A DNA stretch of 64,000 nt from NCBI RefSeq assembly GCF_004339095.1, contig NZ_SMGQ01000011.1, positions 893,652-957,651 on the forward strand. The letters run 5' to 3'. The notes below the pieces were generated by a model. The model made no database searches. It was not told where the DNA came from and saw only the letters and a program-made list of their open reading frames with translations. A program made the translations under genes and the position numbers. This DNA comes from Natranaerovirga hydrolytica (lineage in GTDB: Bacteria > Bacillota > Clostridia > Lachnospirales > DSM-24629). Shown one piece after another: positions 35,215 to 44,192 of the stretch. Each line of letters opens with the position of its first letter. Positions within the stretch are counted from its first letter, which is position 1.

Positions 35215-36321
35215 TTAGCAAAAAGAAACCAAAAGTTCCGTTAAACACAAAATTGTTAGGGATTGACCATAAGGCATAGCCGTCATCTCTATGTTTTTAT
35301 AAAATTCTAAAGTATCACCCATACCCGTTCCAATAGAAACATTTTGAACTTCTCCATGTTCATCAATGTTATTTAATAGTCCTTTAACTGCTTTAAATGC
35401 AACCTCTTCATATTTTTTATGGATATATTTTTTGTGTACTGCTTTTAATATCCCATAAGCAAAACCAGCTGTAGCTGACGATTCAACATAAGATGTTTCA
35501 TCATCTATAAGTGTATGCCAAAGTCCTGATTCATCTTGATATTTTTCTAAGGTAGCAACTTGAGCCTCTAAAGCGTTAATTAAAAACTCACGTAGAGCAT
35601 CACCTTTTTTAAGTTCTAGTATCTCAATTATTTCTGGTATTGCTATGGTTAACCAACAATTACCTCTTGCCCAAAACGCTTCAGCATAATTATGGTTACC
35701 GTCAAAGGTCCAACCATGATACCAAAGACCCGTTTTCTTATCTTGTAAATATTTAATATGAATTAGAAATTGGTGCTTAGCTTCTTCAACATATTCAGGT
35801 CGATCGAGTAAAACACCAATCTTTGCTAAAGGCAATACCGTCATCATTAAAGTATCGTCCCATAGTTGGTTTGTATTAGAGGGGCCGTAAGTTTCATGCT
35901 GTAACCCGTTTTCCTTTGTTCTTGGCATTTCATACATAACCCATTCAGCCCATTGCTCTAAATACGCCAGATATTTTGTATCTTTTGTATCTTCGTATAA
36001 ATAAGACATGGTTAAGATAGGTGCCATTGTATTAACATTTTTCGGAGGCGCTCCCTCTTTCATTCGAGCTTCAAACCATTCATTCACAACTTTCAAAGCG
36101 TTTTCGTTTTTTGTCATACGATAGTTTTTATAGATACCGTATAATCCTACACCTTGTGGCCAGTTCCAAATACACCAACTTTTATCGTCTACTTTAAGAC
36201 CATCAAAATCTAACAAGAATTCACCATCACAATCTTTAATGGTTGTTAAATTCGTAAGCAATAAATCAATTTTTTCTTCAACAGTTTCTTTTTCTACAAA
36301 TATTTCTTGTCTAATTCTCAT
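35215..36321 (-). CDS. GH105 unsaturated rhamnogalacturonyl/uronyl hydrolase
   Basis: 368 residues, soluble, with no signal peptide: a cytoplasmic (alpha/alpha)6 barrel like YteR. The catalytic Asp is in NQLWDDTLMM near residue 155; AEAFWARGNCWLTIAIPE near residue 220 is the other family signature (usual WARGNGW). GH105 enzymes remove the 4,5-unsaturated uronic acid left by pectin or rhamnogalacturonan lyases, releasing 5-keto-4-deoxyuronate. First gene of the operon, divergent from the AraC regulator. Confidence 0.9.
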   Translation of the reverse strand: MRIRQEIFVEKETVEEKIDLLLTNLTTIKDCDGEFLLDFDGLKVDDKSWCIWNWPQGVGLYGIYKNYRMTKNENALKVVNEWFEARMKEGAPPKNVNTMAPILTMSYLYEDTKDTKYLAYLEQWAEWVMYEMPRTKENGLQHETYGPSNTNQLWDDTLMMTVLPLAKIGVLLDRPEYVEEAKHQFLIHIKYLQDKKTGLWYHGWTFDGNHNYAEAFWARGNCWLTIAIPEIIEILELKKGDALREFLINALEAQVATLEKYQDESGLWHTLIDDETSYVESSATAGFAYGILKAVHKKYIHKKYEEVAFKAVKGLLNNIDEHGEVQNVSIGTGMGDTLEFYKNIEMTAMPYGQSLTILCLTELLVSFC

Positions 36322-36542
36322 AACATTTTCACCATCTCCCTGATTATTTTAGTCATTATATTGCGCAATATATAATTTTAAAGTTTTTACGTATAAACTT
36401 TATACAAATGATTATATCAATTTTATTGAACTAAAAAAATGTACTTTATTGCAAAAAAGATGTAAAATCTTGCTGCTTGTTATATAATGTATTTCAATAT
36501 TACATAAAAAATAGTATCTTAACATTAATAGGAGGGAATGGT

Positions 36543-37427
36543 ATGAAGGATAAAATGAATTACATTGCTAATACTATGGTTTCAGATCTTTATGAGATTT
36601 TTTATATAGAAGAGCTTGTTGATGAAGATAAAACATTGTATCATTTACATGATTTTTATGAGATCCATATCACGTTAAGTGGTAATGGCTTGTTTTACTT
36701 AGACGGTACAATGCATGAGCTTTCTGCAGGTACGGTTTTATTAATACATTCTGGTGATTTACATAGAATCGTGGCACAGAAAAGCAGTTACTTTGAACGA
36801 ATGTACATCTTTGTAACGCCTGAATTTATAGAAAATTCATCGACAAAACACACGAATCTTAAGAATTGTTTCCAACCGATCGGAAATGTGAAGAGCAAAA
36901 TTTTAAAAACAAGCATTGTAGAATTAATCGATCATTTAAAACATTTTATGAAACCACCTAACTTAAAAAACTATGGTGAAGACCTTTTATATGAACAAGC
37001 TTTGGTGAATTTCTTATTGTATCTAAATAAATTAGTTTTGAATAAAGAGTCGGAAATAACAAGGGATGTTTCACCTCAAAATGAGCTTATGGATCGTGTT
37101 ATAAAATATGTAAACAATAATTTAAAAGAAGACTTATCATTATACGCTGTAGCTTCACACTTTTATATAAGCAAATATCATTTATCTCATAAATTTAAAG
37201 AAGTAACCGATATAACCTTTCATAACTATGTGCTAAAAAAACGACTATTTTACGCAAAGCAACTATTGCGTAAACACAACAATGCAAATTTAATCTATAG
37301 TGATTGTGGTTTCAAATCCTATTCCTATTTTTTAAAAGCCTTTAAAAAAGAATTTGGTATTACACCAAAAGAATTTATGAACTTAACAAAAAAAGGTAAT
37401 AAAATGTACTTTAATAAACACCATTAA
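36543..37427 (+). CDS. AraC family regulator with cupin sensor domain
   Basis: 294 residues from the ATG at 36543 (AGGAGGGAATGGT upstream). The N-terminal cupin (about 20-115) has HDFYEIHITLSGNGLFYL and GTVLLIHSGDLHRI. Two helix-turn-helix units form the C-terminal AraC domain (about 190-285; LYAVASHFYISKYHLSHKFK, then DCGFKSYSYFLKAFKKEFG). It diverges from the GH105-TRAP operon and is its probable activator, with a sugar acid as a likely ligand. A -10 TATAAT lies at 36483-36488. Confidence 0.9.
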   Translation: MKDKMNYIANTMVSDLYEIFYIEELVDEDKTLYHLHDFYEIHITLSGNGLFYLDGTMHELSAGTVLLIHSGDLHRIVAQKSSYFERMYIFVTPEFIENSSTKHTNLKNCFQPIGNVKSKILKTSIVELIDHLKHFMKPPNLKNYGEDLLYEQALVNFLLYLNKLVLNKESEITRDVSPQNELMDRVIKYVNNNLKEDLSLYAVASHFYISKYHLSHKFKEVTDITFHNYVLKKRLFYAKQLLRKHNNANLIYSDCGFKSYSYFLKAFKKEFGITPKEFMNLTKKGNKMYFNKHH

Positions 37428-37606
37428 ATAATTTGCACAACAAAAAAACCTCTTTATACGTAAGCGTCAAATAATCAGAGCATATAGAGAGCCTAAAAAG
37501 GACTATACTTTCAAATGGTACTTTTTTTAGTAAGACTTGCAAGTAACACCTATGAAGATATAGATTAGAATATATCATAATAAACCTATTCAAATGTTGA
37601 TACAAA

Positions 37607-37642
37607 CAACAAATGCCTCAATATGTATTGAGGCATTTGTTG
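37607..37642. terminator. Terminator between araC-type gene and lipoprotein gene
   Basis: Perfect 17-bp arms (CAACAAATGCCTCAATA and complement) with a 2-base centre. It lies 20 bp past the lipoprotein stop codon. Confidence 0.75.
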
Positions 37643-37661
37643 AGTTATAACTTTTATATTA

Positions 37662-38150
37662 TTAATCGTATAATCCTAGATCTCGAATATACCATTTGTC
37701 ATCAATTTTAATCACTGGTATTAATCCTGTACCACCATCAAATGTTATTTCTAAATCTATTTCGTCTTCATCTTCATAGCCTTCGGGATTAACAATTGTA
37801 TAATCCGATACTTTTGTAAAGCCTGCACTTGTTAAATCATCATTTAAGATTGGTAATACCGTTTCTTCAAACCAATCTGTATAATCCTCATAGTCATCTG
37901 CATAACCTTCAGAATCAAAATCTGTTATGATTTCTGTAACTGCTTGCTCAGAATAAGAAGATAAATACATTTCTGAATCCATATCTAAGATTCCAGCTAT
38001 CATTTGCTGAACAGCTATTGCAGGTGTACTGTTTAGCTCTTCCTCAGTAAGACTAAAATTCGTATCTTCGTTTGTTGTGCAACCACTAAATAATAGTAAG
38101 GATATAAGTAGAACACTTATGCTTATTTTACTCATTTTTTTATTCAACAT
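37662..38150 (-). CDS. Acidic lipoprotein, function unknown
   Basis: 162 residues from the second of two ATGs; GGAGG is 7 bases before it (the ATG at 38153 is an alternative). Signal peptide with lipobox LLFSGC (Cys24). The mature part is rich in Asp and Glu (DFDSEGYADDYEDYTDW), perhaps an adaptation to salt. The C-terminus (GTGLIPVIKIDDKWYIRDLG) resembles the NTF2-like DUF4878 type tail of small lipoproteins. No partner is obvious. Confidence 0.8.
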   Translation of the reverse strand: MLNKKMSKISISVLLISLLLFSGCTTNEDTNFSLTEEELNSTPAIAVQQMIAGILDMDSEMYLSSYSEQAVTEIITDFDSEGYADDYEDYTDWFEETVLPILNDDLTSAGFTKVSDYTIVNPEGYEDEDEIDLEITFDGGTGLIPVIKIDDKWYIRDLGLYD

Positions 38151-38202
38151 CATAAAACCTCCAAAAATAAATTGTCAACTATTTCTTTGTTTATTATTAC
38201 CA

Positions 38203-39021
38203 CTATTCTACCATAGCTTCTACTGATTTTATCCAAGCATGATTCGGATCATCATTTGGTGTTAAAACTCTACCAGAATGGCCTGCCATAACCCACATAT
38301 AATATATTTCATAACCAGGTGCTGACCCAACAGGGTGATAGCCTTCTTTTATCGCTATGCTATCGTTGTTTCTAAGGGTATAACACTCATCTAATGTCAA
38401 GTCATCGTTATACATCACTTGCACACCAAATCCTTTTGATGGATTAATTTTAAAGTGATAGATTTCTTCCATATTTACTTCATAAGGTAAATTGTCCGTA
38501 TCATGTTTGTGTGAAGGATAACTTGACCATTGGCCTGGGTACCCATAGGTTTCACCTAGAACAATTTTATCTACTCTATTTTCATATTGATTTGTAATAA
38601 TGTCATTAACATTTCTTTGCCAATTCAATTTACCTCTGTGCACTGTAACAACATCTTCTGGTTTAACCACAAAAGGCGAGTACTTTTTTTCTGCTTTTAC
38701 TTTACAAACACCTATTTCTAAGGTTCCATCCCCTGTAGCTTCTACAGAATACTTGGCATCTCTAGGAATGTAAACGGTTGTTGGTTTCCCTGAAAAAACA
38801 TCTTTTCTGCTTCCTAAATTCATAAACTTTTCTTCGTCACAATGAACTGTGCATTTGCCTGAGAATATTACCAATGCAATCTCATATTCTCCTGACTCTA
38901 AGTCTACTTTTTCTTGTTTTTCAAGATTAATCTTAGCAAATCTAATTAATTCTAGTTCTGAAGAATCATCTACAACCTCTTCATAGCCTTTTATTTCTTT
39001 TCCTTTGTAATAATGTTTCAT
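38203..39021 (-). CDS. iolB: IolB/KduI family isomerase
   Basis: 272 residues from the ATG at 39021 (AGAGGTGA upstream; longer frame unsupported). Bicupin. IolB features: FVVKPEDVVTVHRGKLNW, GETYGYPGQWSSYPSHKHD with metal ligands, MEEIYHF, GYHPVGSAPGYEIYY and MAGHSGR. IolB isomerises 5-deoxy-glucuronate in myo-inositol breakdown; related KduI acts on 5-keto-4-deoxyuronate from pectin. No other iol genes are here, so in this pectin context a KduI-like role is possible. 55 bp after the Rrf2 gene. Confidence 0.85.
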   Translation of the reverse strand: MKHYYKGKEIKGYEEVVDDSSELELIRFAKINLEKQEKVDLESGEYEIALVIFSGKCTVHCDEEKFMNLGSRKDVFSGKPTTVYIPRDAKYSVEATGDGTLEIGVCKVKAEKKYSPFVVKPEDVVTVHRGKLNWQRNVNDIITNQYENRVDKIVLGETYGYPGQWSSYPSHKHDTDNLPYEVNMEEIYHFKINPSKGFGVQVMYNDDLTLDECYTLRNNDSIAIKEGYHPVGSAPGYEIYYMWVMAGHSGRVLTPNDDPNHAWIKSVEAMVE

Positions 39022-39076
39022 GACTGATTCACCTCTTAAATTAAATATTATGTTTGTTATTGATTGCACATTTTGA

Positions 39077-39514
39077 TTAAATGTAAAACATTAAATAATC
39101 TGATTGTCGCTTTTTGTAATCATCTATTAAATCAGCTAAAGTAATATTTTCAACTACTTTATTAATTTGTTCTTCTAAAGCTTTCCAGACTCTGTTATGA
39201 ATACATTGCTTGAAGACATTATTTTCTTCTTCAGAATCTCCTATTTCAAACAAATTACCTTCTAATACTCTTAAGATCTTTCCAATGGTCAGTTCTTTAG
39301 GATCTTCATTTAAAACATAACCACCTTGTGGTCCTTTAACGCCTTTTACTAATCCAGACTTTCTAAGAGCTGAAAAAACTTGTTCCAAATAATTTTTTGA
39401 TATATCTTGGCGTTGAGATATGCTCAGAACCGTAACAACTTGATTATTTTGTGAGTGAATTGCTAAGTCCAAAAGCGCTCTTAATCCATATCTCCCTTTT
39501 GTTGATACTTTCAT
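39077..39514 (-). CDS. cymR: Rrf2 family regulator, CymR-like
   Basis: 145 residues. Winged helix with MKVSTKGRYGLRALLDLA and KNYLEQVFSALRKSGLVKGV, wing GPQGGYVL, and end SDYLMFYI as in CymR (YMFYI). It has a single Cys (FKQCIHN), so it lacks the three-Cys iron-sulfur site of IscR/NsrR. In Bacillus CymR is a cysteine-metabolism repressor that binds CysK; a cysK gene lies 8 kb away in this window. GGGAGGTTTCAT precedes the ATG. Confidence 0.82.
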   Translation of the reverse strand: MKVSTKGRYGLRALLDLAIHSQNNQVVTVLSISQRQDISKNYLEQVFSALRKSGLVKGVKGPQGGYVLNEDPKELTIGKILRVLEGNLFEIGDSEEENNVFKQCIHNRVWKALEEQINKVVENITLADLIDDYKKRQSDYLMFYI

Positions 39515-39683
39515 ATGAAACCTCCCATACTTGATTTTACAAGTTAAAAATGAAAGATAGATTCTATATTAATTATTATAATCTCATCTTAACATATTTT
39601 TATCATTTCATGGTACAAGTATATACAAATTACACAAAATCACACACTCTACACCGTTAAAATTTTTTATATTTATTATCCTA

Positions 39684-39782
39684 TTAACTCACCTTATGCC
39701 TCTTACTGGCGTAAGAGACACAAGGCGAGTTGAAAGACTAAATTTCAAATTCTTGCGAACGAGTTTGAAATTAATGCTTTCA
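39684..39782 (+). repeat. Dispersed two-hairpin intergenic repeat, copy 4
   Basis: Hairpin A: AACTCACCTTATGCCTCTTAC, loop TGGC, then GTAAGAGACACAAGGCGAGTT. Hairpin B: AAATTTCAAATTCTTGCGAA, then CGAGTTTGAAATT, and the end ATGCTTTCA. Compensating changes (C-T-T-A-C / G-T-A-A-G) keep hairpin A paired. Confidence 0.82.
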
Positions 39783-40077
39783 TATCAATAATTTGCTAAC
39801 GATATTATAGCATATTAACCATAGTAATACCATAGCAACTCTTTTTATTGAAAAGTTTATACTAGAATGAGTTTATGTATTTAGTTTTTCTATTAAAATT
39901 GCATATGCAAAAACAGAAAAGAAGATACCCTATTAATCAATGGATAAAATATCTCTTTTCTGTCTTCATTTATTGTAAAAAATTAGAGGCTTAGTAAGTA
40001 TTTTTCTCAGTATTTAATGATACAATTGCACCTATCATTATTCCATGACACATAATGAATGGTCTTATGATATATTT
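39783..40077. other. Intergenic stretch after TRAP operon 2
   Basis: Holds the operon's terminator at 39912-39964. The rest is AT-rich with no supported gene. Confidence 0.4.
39912..39964 (-). terminator. Terminator of TRAP operon 2
   Basis: ACAGAAAAGAAGATA pairs with TATCTCTTTTCTGT (one bulge) around a 20-base loop, with a T-rich run on the leftward side. Confidence 0.65.
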
Positions 40078-41370
40078 TTAGGAAAATAAGTTTGGTAAGA
40101 ACAAAGTAATAGCAGGTACATAAGTGATTAATAATAAAACACCTATCATGACCCCATAAAAAGGTAACAATGATTTTGTCATGCGTTCTAATGATACTTT
40201 TCCAATGGCAGAACCAACATATAATGCACTTCCTACTGGTGGCGTACATAACCCTATCCCAAGATTAAGAATTAATACCACACCAAACTGTACAGGGTCC
40301 ATACCCAAACTTGTTACCACTGGAAGTAATATTGGCGTTAAAATAAGTATCAAAGGCGCCATATCCATAATACAACCTAAGAGTAATACCAACGTAATAA
40401 CTAATAGTAATAATAAGAATTTATTATCTGTTACATTTAACAAAGCGTTTGTTGCTAAAGTAGGTACTCTTAGTAGGGCCAACATATGACCAAACGCACT
40501 GGCAGCTGCAATTAACCCAAGAACCAATGATAGGGTTTTTAATGAATTGTATAATATACTTTTCATTCTCTTTAATGGTATTTCACGATATACAAAGAAA
40601 GTAACTAGAAAAGCATATAATGAAGCCACGGCTGCTGATTCTGTTGCAGTGAATTTACCTGTCATAACACCGCCTACTATAATCACAGCTGTTAAAAGGC
40701 CTAAAAAAGCATTAACTGTAATTTTAAACTTGTCTTTCAATGACATTTTTCTACCTTTTGGGTAGTTTCTTTTTACTGCAATAATATAACTGACAATCAT
40801 TATACCTAATCCAAGCATAATGCCAGGTACTATACCTGCAAGAAATAATCTTCCTACTGATACGCCGCCTGCTGCTACTGAATATATAATCATATTATGA
40901 CTTGGAGGAATGATAACACCTTGGCAAGCACTGGTAACGGTTACACCTACTGAATAATCACTGTCATAGCCATCTTTTTTCATCATTGGTATTAACACAG
41001 AACCAATGGATGAAACGTCTGCTACCGCTGAGCCAGAAATCCCTCCAAAAAACATACTGGATAAGATATTAACTTGAGCCAAACCGCCTCTTACTCTACC
41101 GATTATTGCATTAGAAAATTCTATTAACCGTCGAGAGATACCTCCTTGACTCATGATTTCACCAGCAAGTATAAAAAATGGTATGGCCAATAAAGAGGAG
41201 GATTCTATTCCTTTTATCATTCTTTGAGCAATTAACATTAATGGCACATCATAATAAATTGCCGTTACAATTGAAGATATAGCCAATGAAAAGGTCACTG
41301 GAACTTTAAGCAGTACCAGTACAACGAATGAAATCAGCAAAATAGCAATTGCAATACTTGAAGTTGTCAT
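40078..41370 (-). CDS. dctM: TRAP transporter large permease, system 2
   Basis: 430 residues with about 12-13 helices. DctM features: FVVLVLLKVPVTFSLAIS at the start, GGISGSAVADVSSIGSVLIP, and GCIMDMAPLILILTP. The ATG overlaps the dctQ stop by one base (TAATG). Same length as the system 1 permease but clearly a separate lineage. Confidence 0.93.
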   Translation of the reverse strand: MTTSSIAIAILLISFVVLVLLKVPVTFSLAISSIVTAIYYDVPLMLIAQRMIKGIESSSLLAIPFFILAGEIMSQGGISRRLIEFSNAIIGRVRGGLAQVNILSSMFFGGISGSAVADVSSIGSVLIPMMKKDGYDSDYSVGVTVTSACQGVIIPPSHNMIIYSVAAGGVSVGRLFLAGIVPGIMLGLGIMIVSYIIAVKRNYPKGRKMSLKDKFKITVNAFLGLLTAVIIVGGVMTGKFTATESAAVASLYAFLVTFFVYREIPLKRMKSILYNSLKTLSLVLGLIAAASAFGHMLALLRVPTLATNALLNVTDNKFLLLLLVITLVLLLGCIMDMAPLILILTPILLPVVTSLGMDPVQFGVVLILNLGIGLCTPPVGSALYVGSAIGKVSLERMTKSLLPFYGVMIGVLLLITYVPAITLFLPNLFS

Positions 41371-41906
41371 TAGTTTTCTCCTCCTATCTCTTCTAATATT
41401 TCTTCGATTTGAGTTTCTTCCATATCATCTTCATCATTCACACCGATCAAAAACATTAAACTATCGTAAATGATCATTATACTTGTCACAGGTACAACTG
41501 CATAAATGATTCCTCCAGGTAATTTGGTTACTGGCAATGTAGATCCCATTGTTGCCATTGTAAGCTTATAACCATATATAAGCATAAAAATACCAAATAA
41601 TAATATCATTATATCTACGAAAACCAATAAAATTTTTCTGACTTTACTCGGAAATAAGTTAAAAAATAGTTCGATACTAATATGAAGTTTTTTCTTAACA
41701 CCCATTGCTATGCTAATAAAACCAAACCATACCATTAAAATTAATGGTACTTCTTCCGACCAACGAATACTACTGCCTAAAAAATATCTATAAAACACTT
41801 GAATACAGGTTAATACTGTCATAGCGATTAAAAAAAACATAGCCATATAAATCATAAACTTATGTATCTTGTCTGCACCTTTTTTGATTTTTAATAATAC
41901 AGTCAC
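41370..41906 (-). CDS. dctQ: TRAP transporter small permease, system 2
   Basis: 178 residues from a GTG at 41906 (AAGGGGTG lies 6 bases upstream; an ATG at 41924 overlaps that site). Four helices; SSIRWSEEVPLILMVWFGFI is the DctQ core near residue 43. The C-terminal tail is acidic (DEDDMEETQIEEILEEIG). Translationally coupled to dctM. Confidence 0.92.
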   Translation of the reverse strand: MTVLLKIKKGADKIHKFMIYMAMFFLIAMTVLTCIQVFYRYFLGSSIRWSEEVPLILMVWFGFISIAMGVKKKLHISIELFFNLFPSKVRKILLVFVDIMILLFGIFMLIYGYKLTMATMGSTLPVTKLPGGIIYAVVPVTSIMIIYDSLMFLIGVNDEDDMEETQIEEILEEIGGEN

Positions 41907-41928
41907 AATCAACACCCCTTTCATTGGT

Positions 41929-41959
41929 ATATTAAAGCCGGAAACTCCGGCTTTAATAT
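41929..41959 (-). promoter_or_regulatory. Intergenic hairpin between dctP and dctQ
   Basis: Perfect 14-bp arms (ATATTAAAGCCGGA and complement) around a 3-base loop, with no T run. It lies 13 bp after the dctP stop and just before the dctQ ribosome site. This suits mRNA stabilisation of the dctP part, so that binding protein exceeds permease, more than full termination. Confidence 0.65.
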
Positions 41960-41972
41960 GGTTATGGTTTTA

Positions 41973-43007
41973 CTATTCTAAACCTTGTATTTCTTCAATT
42001 AAATCCATATGTTCTTCTGCATGTTTTTGGTAAATTCTAGCCATTGCCACTGACATTTCTTCTCTTACTTCATCTGTTAATTCAATGACCGTCACGCCTG
42101 ATTCTGTAACTTTTTCAATAGACTCTTCTTCATAAGCAGCCCATTGTTCACGTTGATACGCTTGTGCTTCTAATGCTGCTTCTCTTAATAATTCAATATC
42201 TGAATCTGATAATTTATTAGATAATGCCGTTTGACTACCTATTATTATTTCTGGAATTCTTGTATGTCCCGTTAAAGTAAGGTATCCAGCAACCTCATAA
42301 TGTGATGAAGAATAATAACTTGGCCAATTGTTTTCTGCACCATCAATAACACCACTTTGGATACCACTATAAACTTCTCCATATGGCAATGGCGTTGGTG
42401 AACCACCTAATGCCTCAACCATGTCTAAATTCAATTCACTTTGTTGAACTCTTAATTTTAATCCTGAAAAATCATCCATTGTTTCAATTGGTCTTACACG
42501 ATTATAAAAATGACGTGCACCTGGATCAAACCATCCAAGTCCTAGAAATTGTGAATCTTCAATACTGTTTAAGAAATCATCACCAATGGAACCATTTAAA
42601 ACTGCCCACATATGATCTTCATCTCTATAAATATAAGGTAATTGAAGCACATTTAAAGCTGATGAAAACTCTGCTAATGGAGCAACACTTACTCTTGTTA
42701 AATCAATTGCACCAAATTGAACCTGTTCGATAACATCTCTTTCTTCTCCAAGTTGTCCACCTGCGTATACTTCTATTTGGATTCTGCCGTTAGACTTTTC
42801 TTCGACTAATCTTGCAAATTCTACATCACCTTGTGTTGTTGGATAATTGTCTGGATGGGTCTCTGCTAATCTCAATACAATTGTTTCTTCTGTTTTACTT
42901 TCTGTGCCATTATCTGCTACCACATCTTCTGAAGGTGATTCACTCCCACACCCAACAAAACTCATAATCAAACTTAAAAAGACGATTAAACTCAATACCT
43001 TTTTCAT
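41973..43007 (-). CDS. dctP: TRAP transporter substrate-binding lipoprotein, system 2
   Basis: 344 residues. Lipobox SFVGC (Cys20) after a hydrophobic signal. DctP motifs: YAGGQLGEERD, GLKLRVQQSELN with the carboxylate-binding Arg, and VIDGAENNWPSYYSSSHYEV. It should be tethered outside the membrane and deliver a carboxylate ligand to DctQM. It is closely similar to the DctP-like protein encoded at 43194 (same LRLAETHP/LRLAEVHP start and the same GAENNWPSY motif). Confidence 0.93.
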   Translation of the reverse strand: MKKVLSLIVFLSLIMSFVGCGSESPSEDVVADNGTESKTEETIVLRLAETHPDNYPTTQGDVEFARLVEEKSNGRIQIEVYAGGQLGEERDVIEQVQFGAIDLTRVSVAPLAEFSSALNVLQLPYIYRDEDHMWAVLNGSIGDDFLNSIEDSQFLGLGWFDPGARHFYNRVRPIETMDDFSGLKLRVQQSELNLDMVEALGGSPTPLPYGEVYSGIQSGVIDGAENNWPSYYSSSHYEVAGYLTLTGHTRIPEIIIGSQTALSNKLSDSDIELLREAALEAQAYQREQWAAYEEESIEKVTESGVTVIELTDEVREEMSVAMARIYQKHAEEHMDLIEEIQGLE

Positions 43008-43123
43008 ACCTCTTCCTCCTTGAAATTTAATTAATTACAAGGTGATTATACAAATATTCCATCCCTTTTTCTCTAAAATATTTTGTTATCTTCATTACAA
43101 TTTTGCGCTATAGGTAAAAACTC

Positions 43124-43154
43124 AAAAAAAATTATGCTGAATCAGCATAATTTT
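43124..43154 (-). terminator. Terminator of the sensor operon
   Basis: TTATGCTGA pairs with TCAGCATAA (extended by A/T pairs) and, read leftward, is followed by eight T. It separates the kinase-regulator-DctP-like unit from TRAP operon 2. Confidence 0.85.
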
Positions 43155-43193
43155 GTTGTAGCTTCATTATTTTGTTCTAACCTATGACAAATC

Positions 43194-44192
43194 TTACTTG
43201 ATTTGTTGTATGGCCTCTACAATATGCATATAGTCATTTGCATACTTTTCATAGACTACTTTTGTTGCCTCTTTAAACTGAGATTGATCTTTAATTTTTA
43301 TTATATACACCCCTTCTTCTTTTAGTTTATCTATAGATTCTTCTTCTTTTTCCTTCCATAAGGTTCTTTGAAAAAATTGTGCTTCTTGTGCACAGTTCTT
43401 AATAATTTGAAGATCTTCTTCACTGATGCGTTCTAGAATTTTATCACTTGCTATGAGTATTTCTGGAATTCTTACATGTTCTGTTAAGGTATAAAATTTT
43501 GCTACTTCATAATGATAAGACGTATCATAACTTGGCCAATTATTCTCTGCACCCTCTATAATTCCTCTCTCTAGTGAAGAATGTATATTTTCATATGGCA
43601 TCTTTACTGCTTGAGCACCTAGAGCTTCTGTTATATCAGACATCATATCATTTTCTAGTACTCTAAAAGTCATCCCATTAAAATCTTGTATAAATTCCAT
43701 TCTTTTTTTTGAGTTATAAAAATTCCTTGCACCTCCATCATACCAACCTATACCTATATATCCTTTTGGCTCTAGGATATCAAAATAATACGTACCAATC
43801 TCACCATTTAGCACGTCAAACATATGCTCACTGCTTTCATAAATATATGGCAATTGAAGCACATTAAATGCTTCTTCAATTCCTGATACAACCGCAATAC
43901 TTGTCCTAGCAAAATCTATAGAACCAAAACCAACTTGTTCTAATGCAGACTTTTCTCCGCCTAGCTGTTCATTATCATATATAACGATTTCAATTCTTCC
44001 ATTAGTCTTTTCCTTGACCAAATCAGAAAACTGATTCATTGCAATAGTGGTTGGATGGTCATTTGGATGTACTTCGGCTAACCTCAAGTAAACTTTATCT
44101 TCATTAAAAACTTTGTCTTCATTGTTTGAAAATAAGTACAACATACTCAACAGAAAAAGTAGTATTATTATAAATATTATATTTTCTTTCAT
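43194..44192 (-). CDS. DctP-like binding protein with membrane anchor, candidate co-sensor
   Basis: 332 residues. The N-terminus has one strong hydrophobic helix (about 4-20, IIFIIILLFLLSMLYLF) with no lipobox and no clear cleavage site, so it is probably a signal anchor. The rest is a DctP fold: LRLAEVHPNDHPTT, DNEQLGGEKSALEQ, FRVLENDMMS with the conserved Arg, and IIEGAENNWPSYDTSYHYEV. It overlaps the response regulator by 4 bases and no permease follows in its own unit. In Bacillus subtilis the binding protein DctB is needed by the DctS/DctR system, which sets a precedent for a sensory role. Confidence 0.85.
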   Translation of the reverse strand: MKENIIFIIILLFLLSMLYLFSNNEDKVFNEDKVYLRLAEVHPNDHPTTIAMNQFSDLVKEKTNGRIEIVIYDNEQLGGEKSALEQVGFGSIDFARTSIAVVSGIEEAFNVLQLPYIYESSEHMFDVLNGEIGTYYFDILEPKGYIGIGWYDGGARNFYNSKKRMEFIQDFNGMTFRVLENDMMSDITEALGAQAVKMPYENIHSSLERGIIEGAENNWPSYDTSYHYEVAKFYTLTEHVRIPEILIASDKILERISEEDLQIIKNCAQEAQFFQRTLWKEKEEESIDKLKEEGVYIIKIKDQSQFKEATKVVYEKYANDYMHIVEAIQQIK

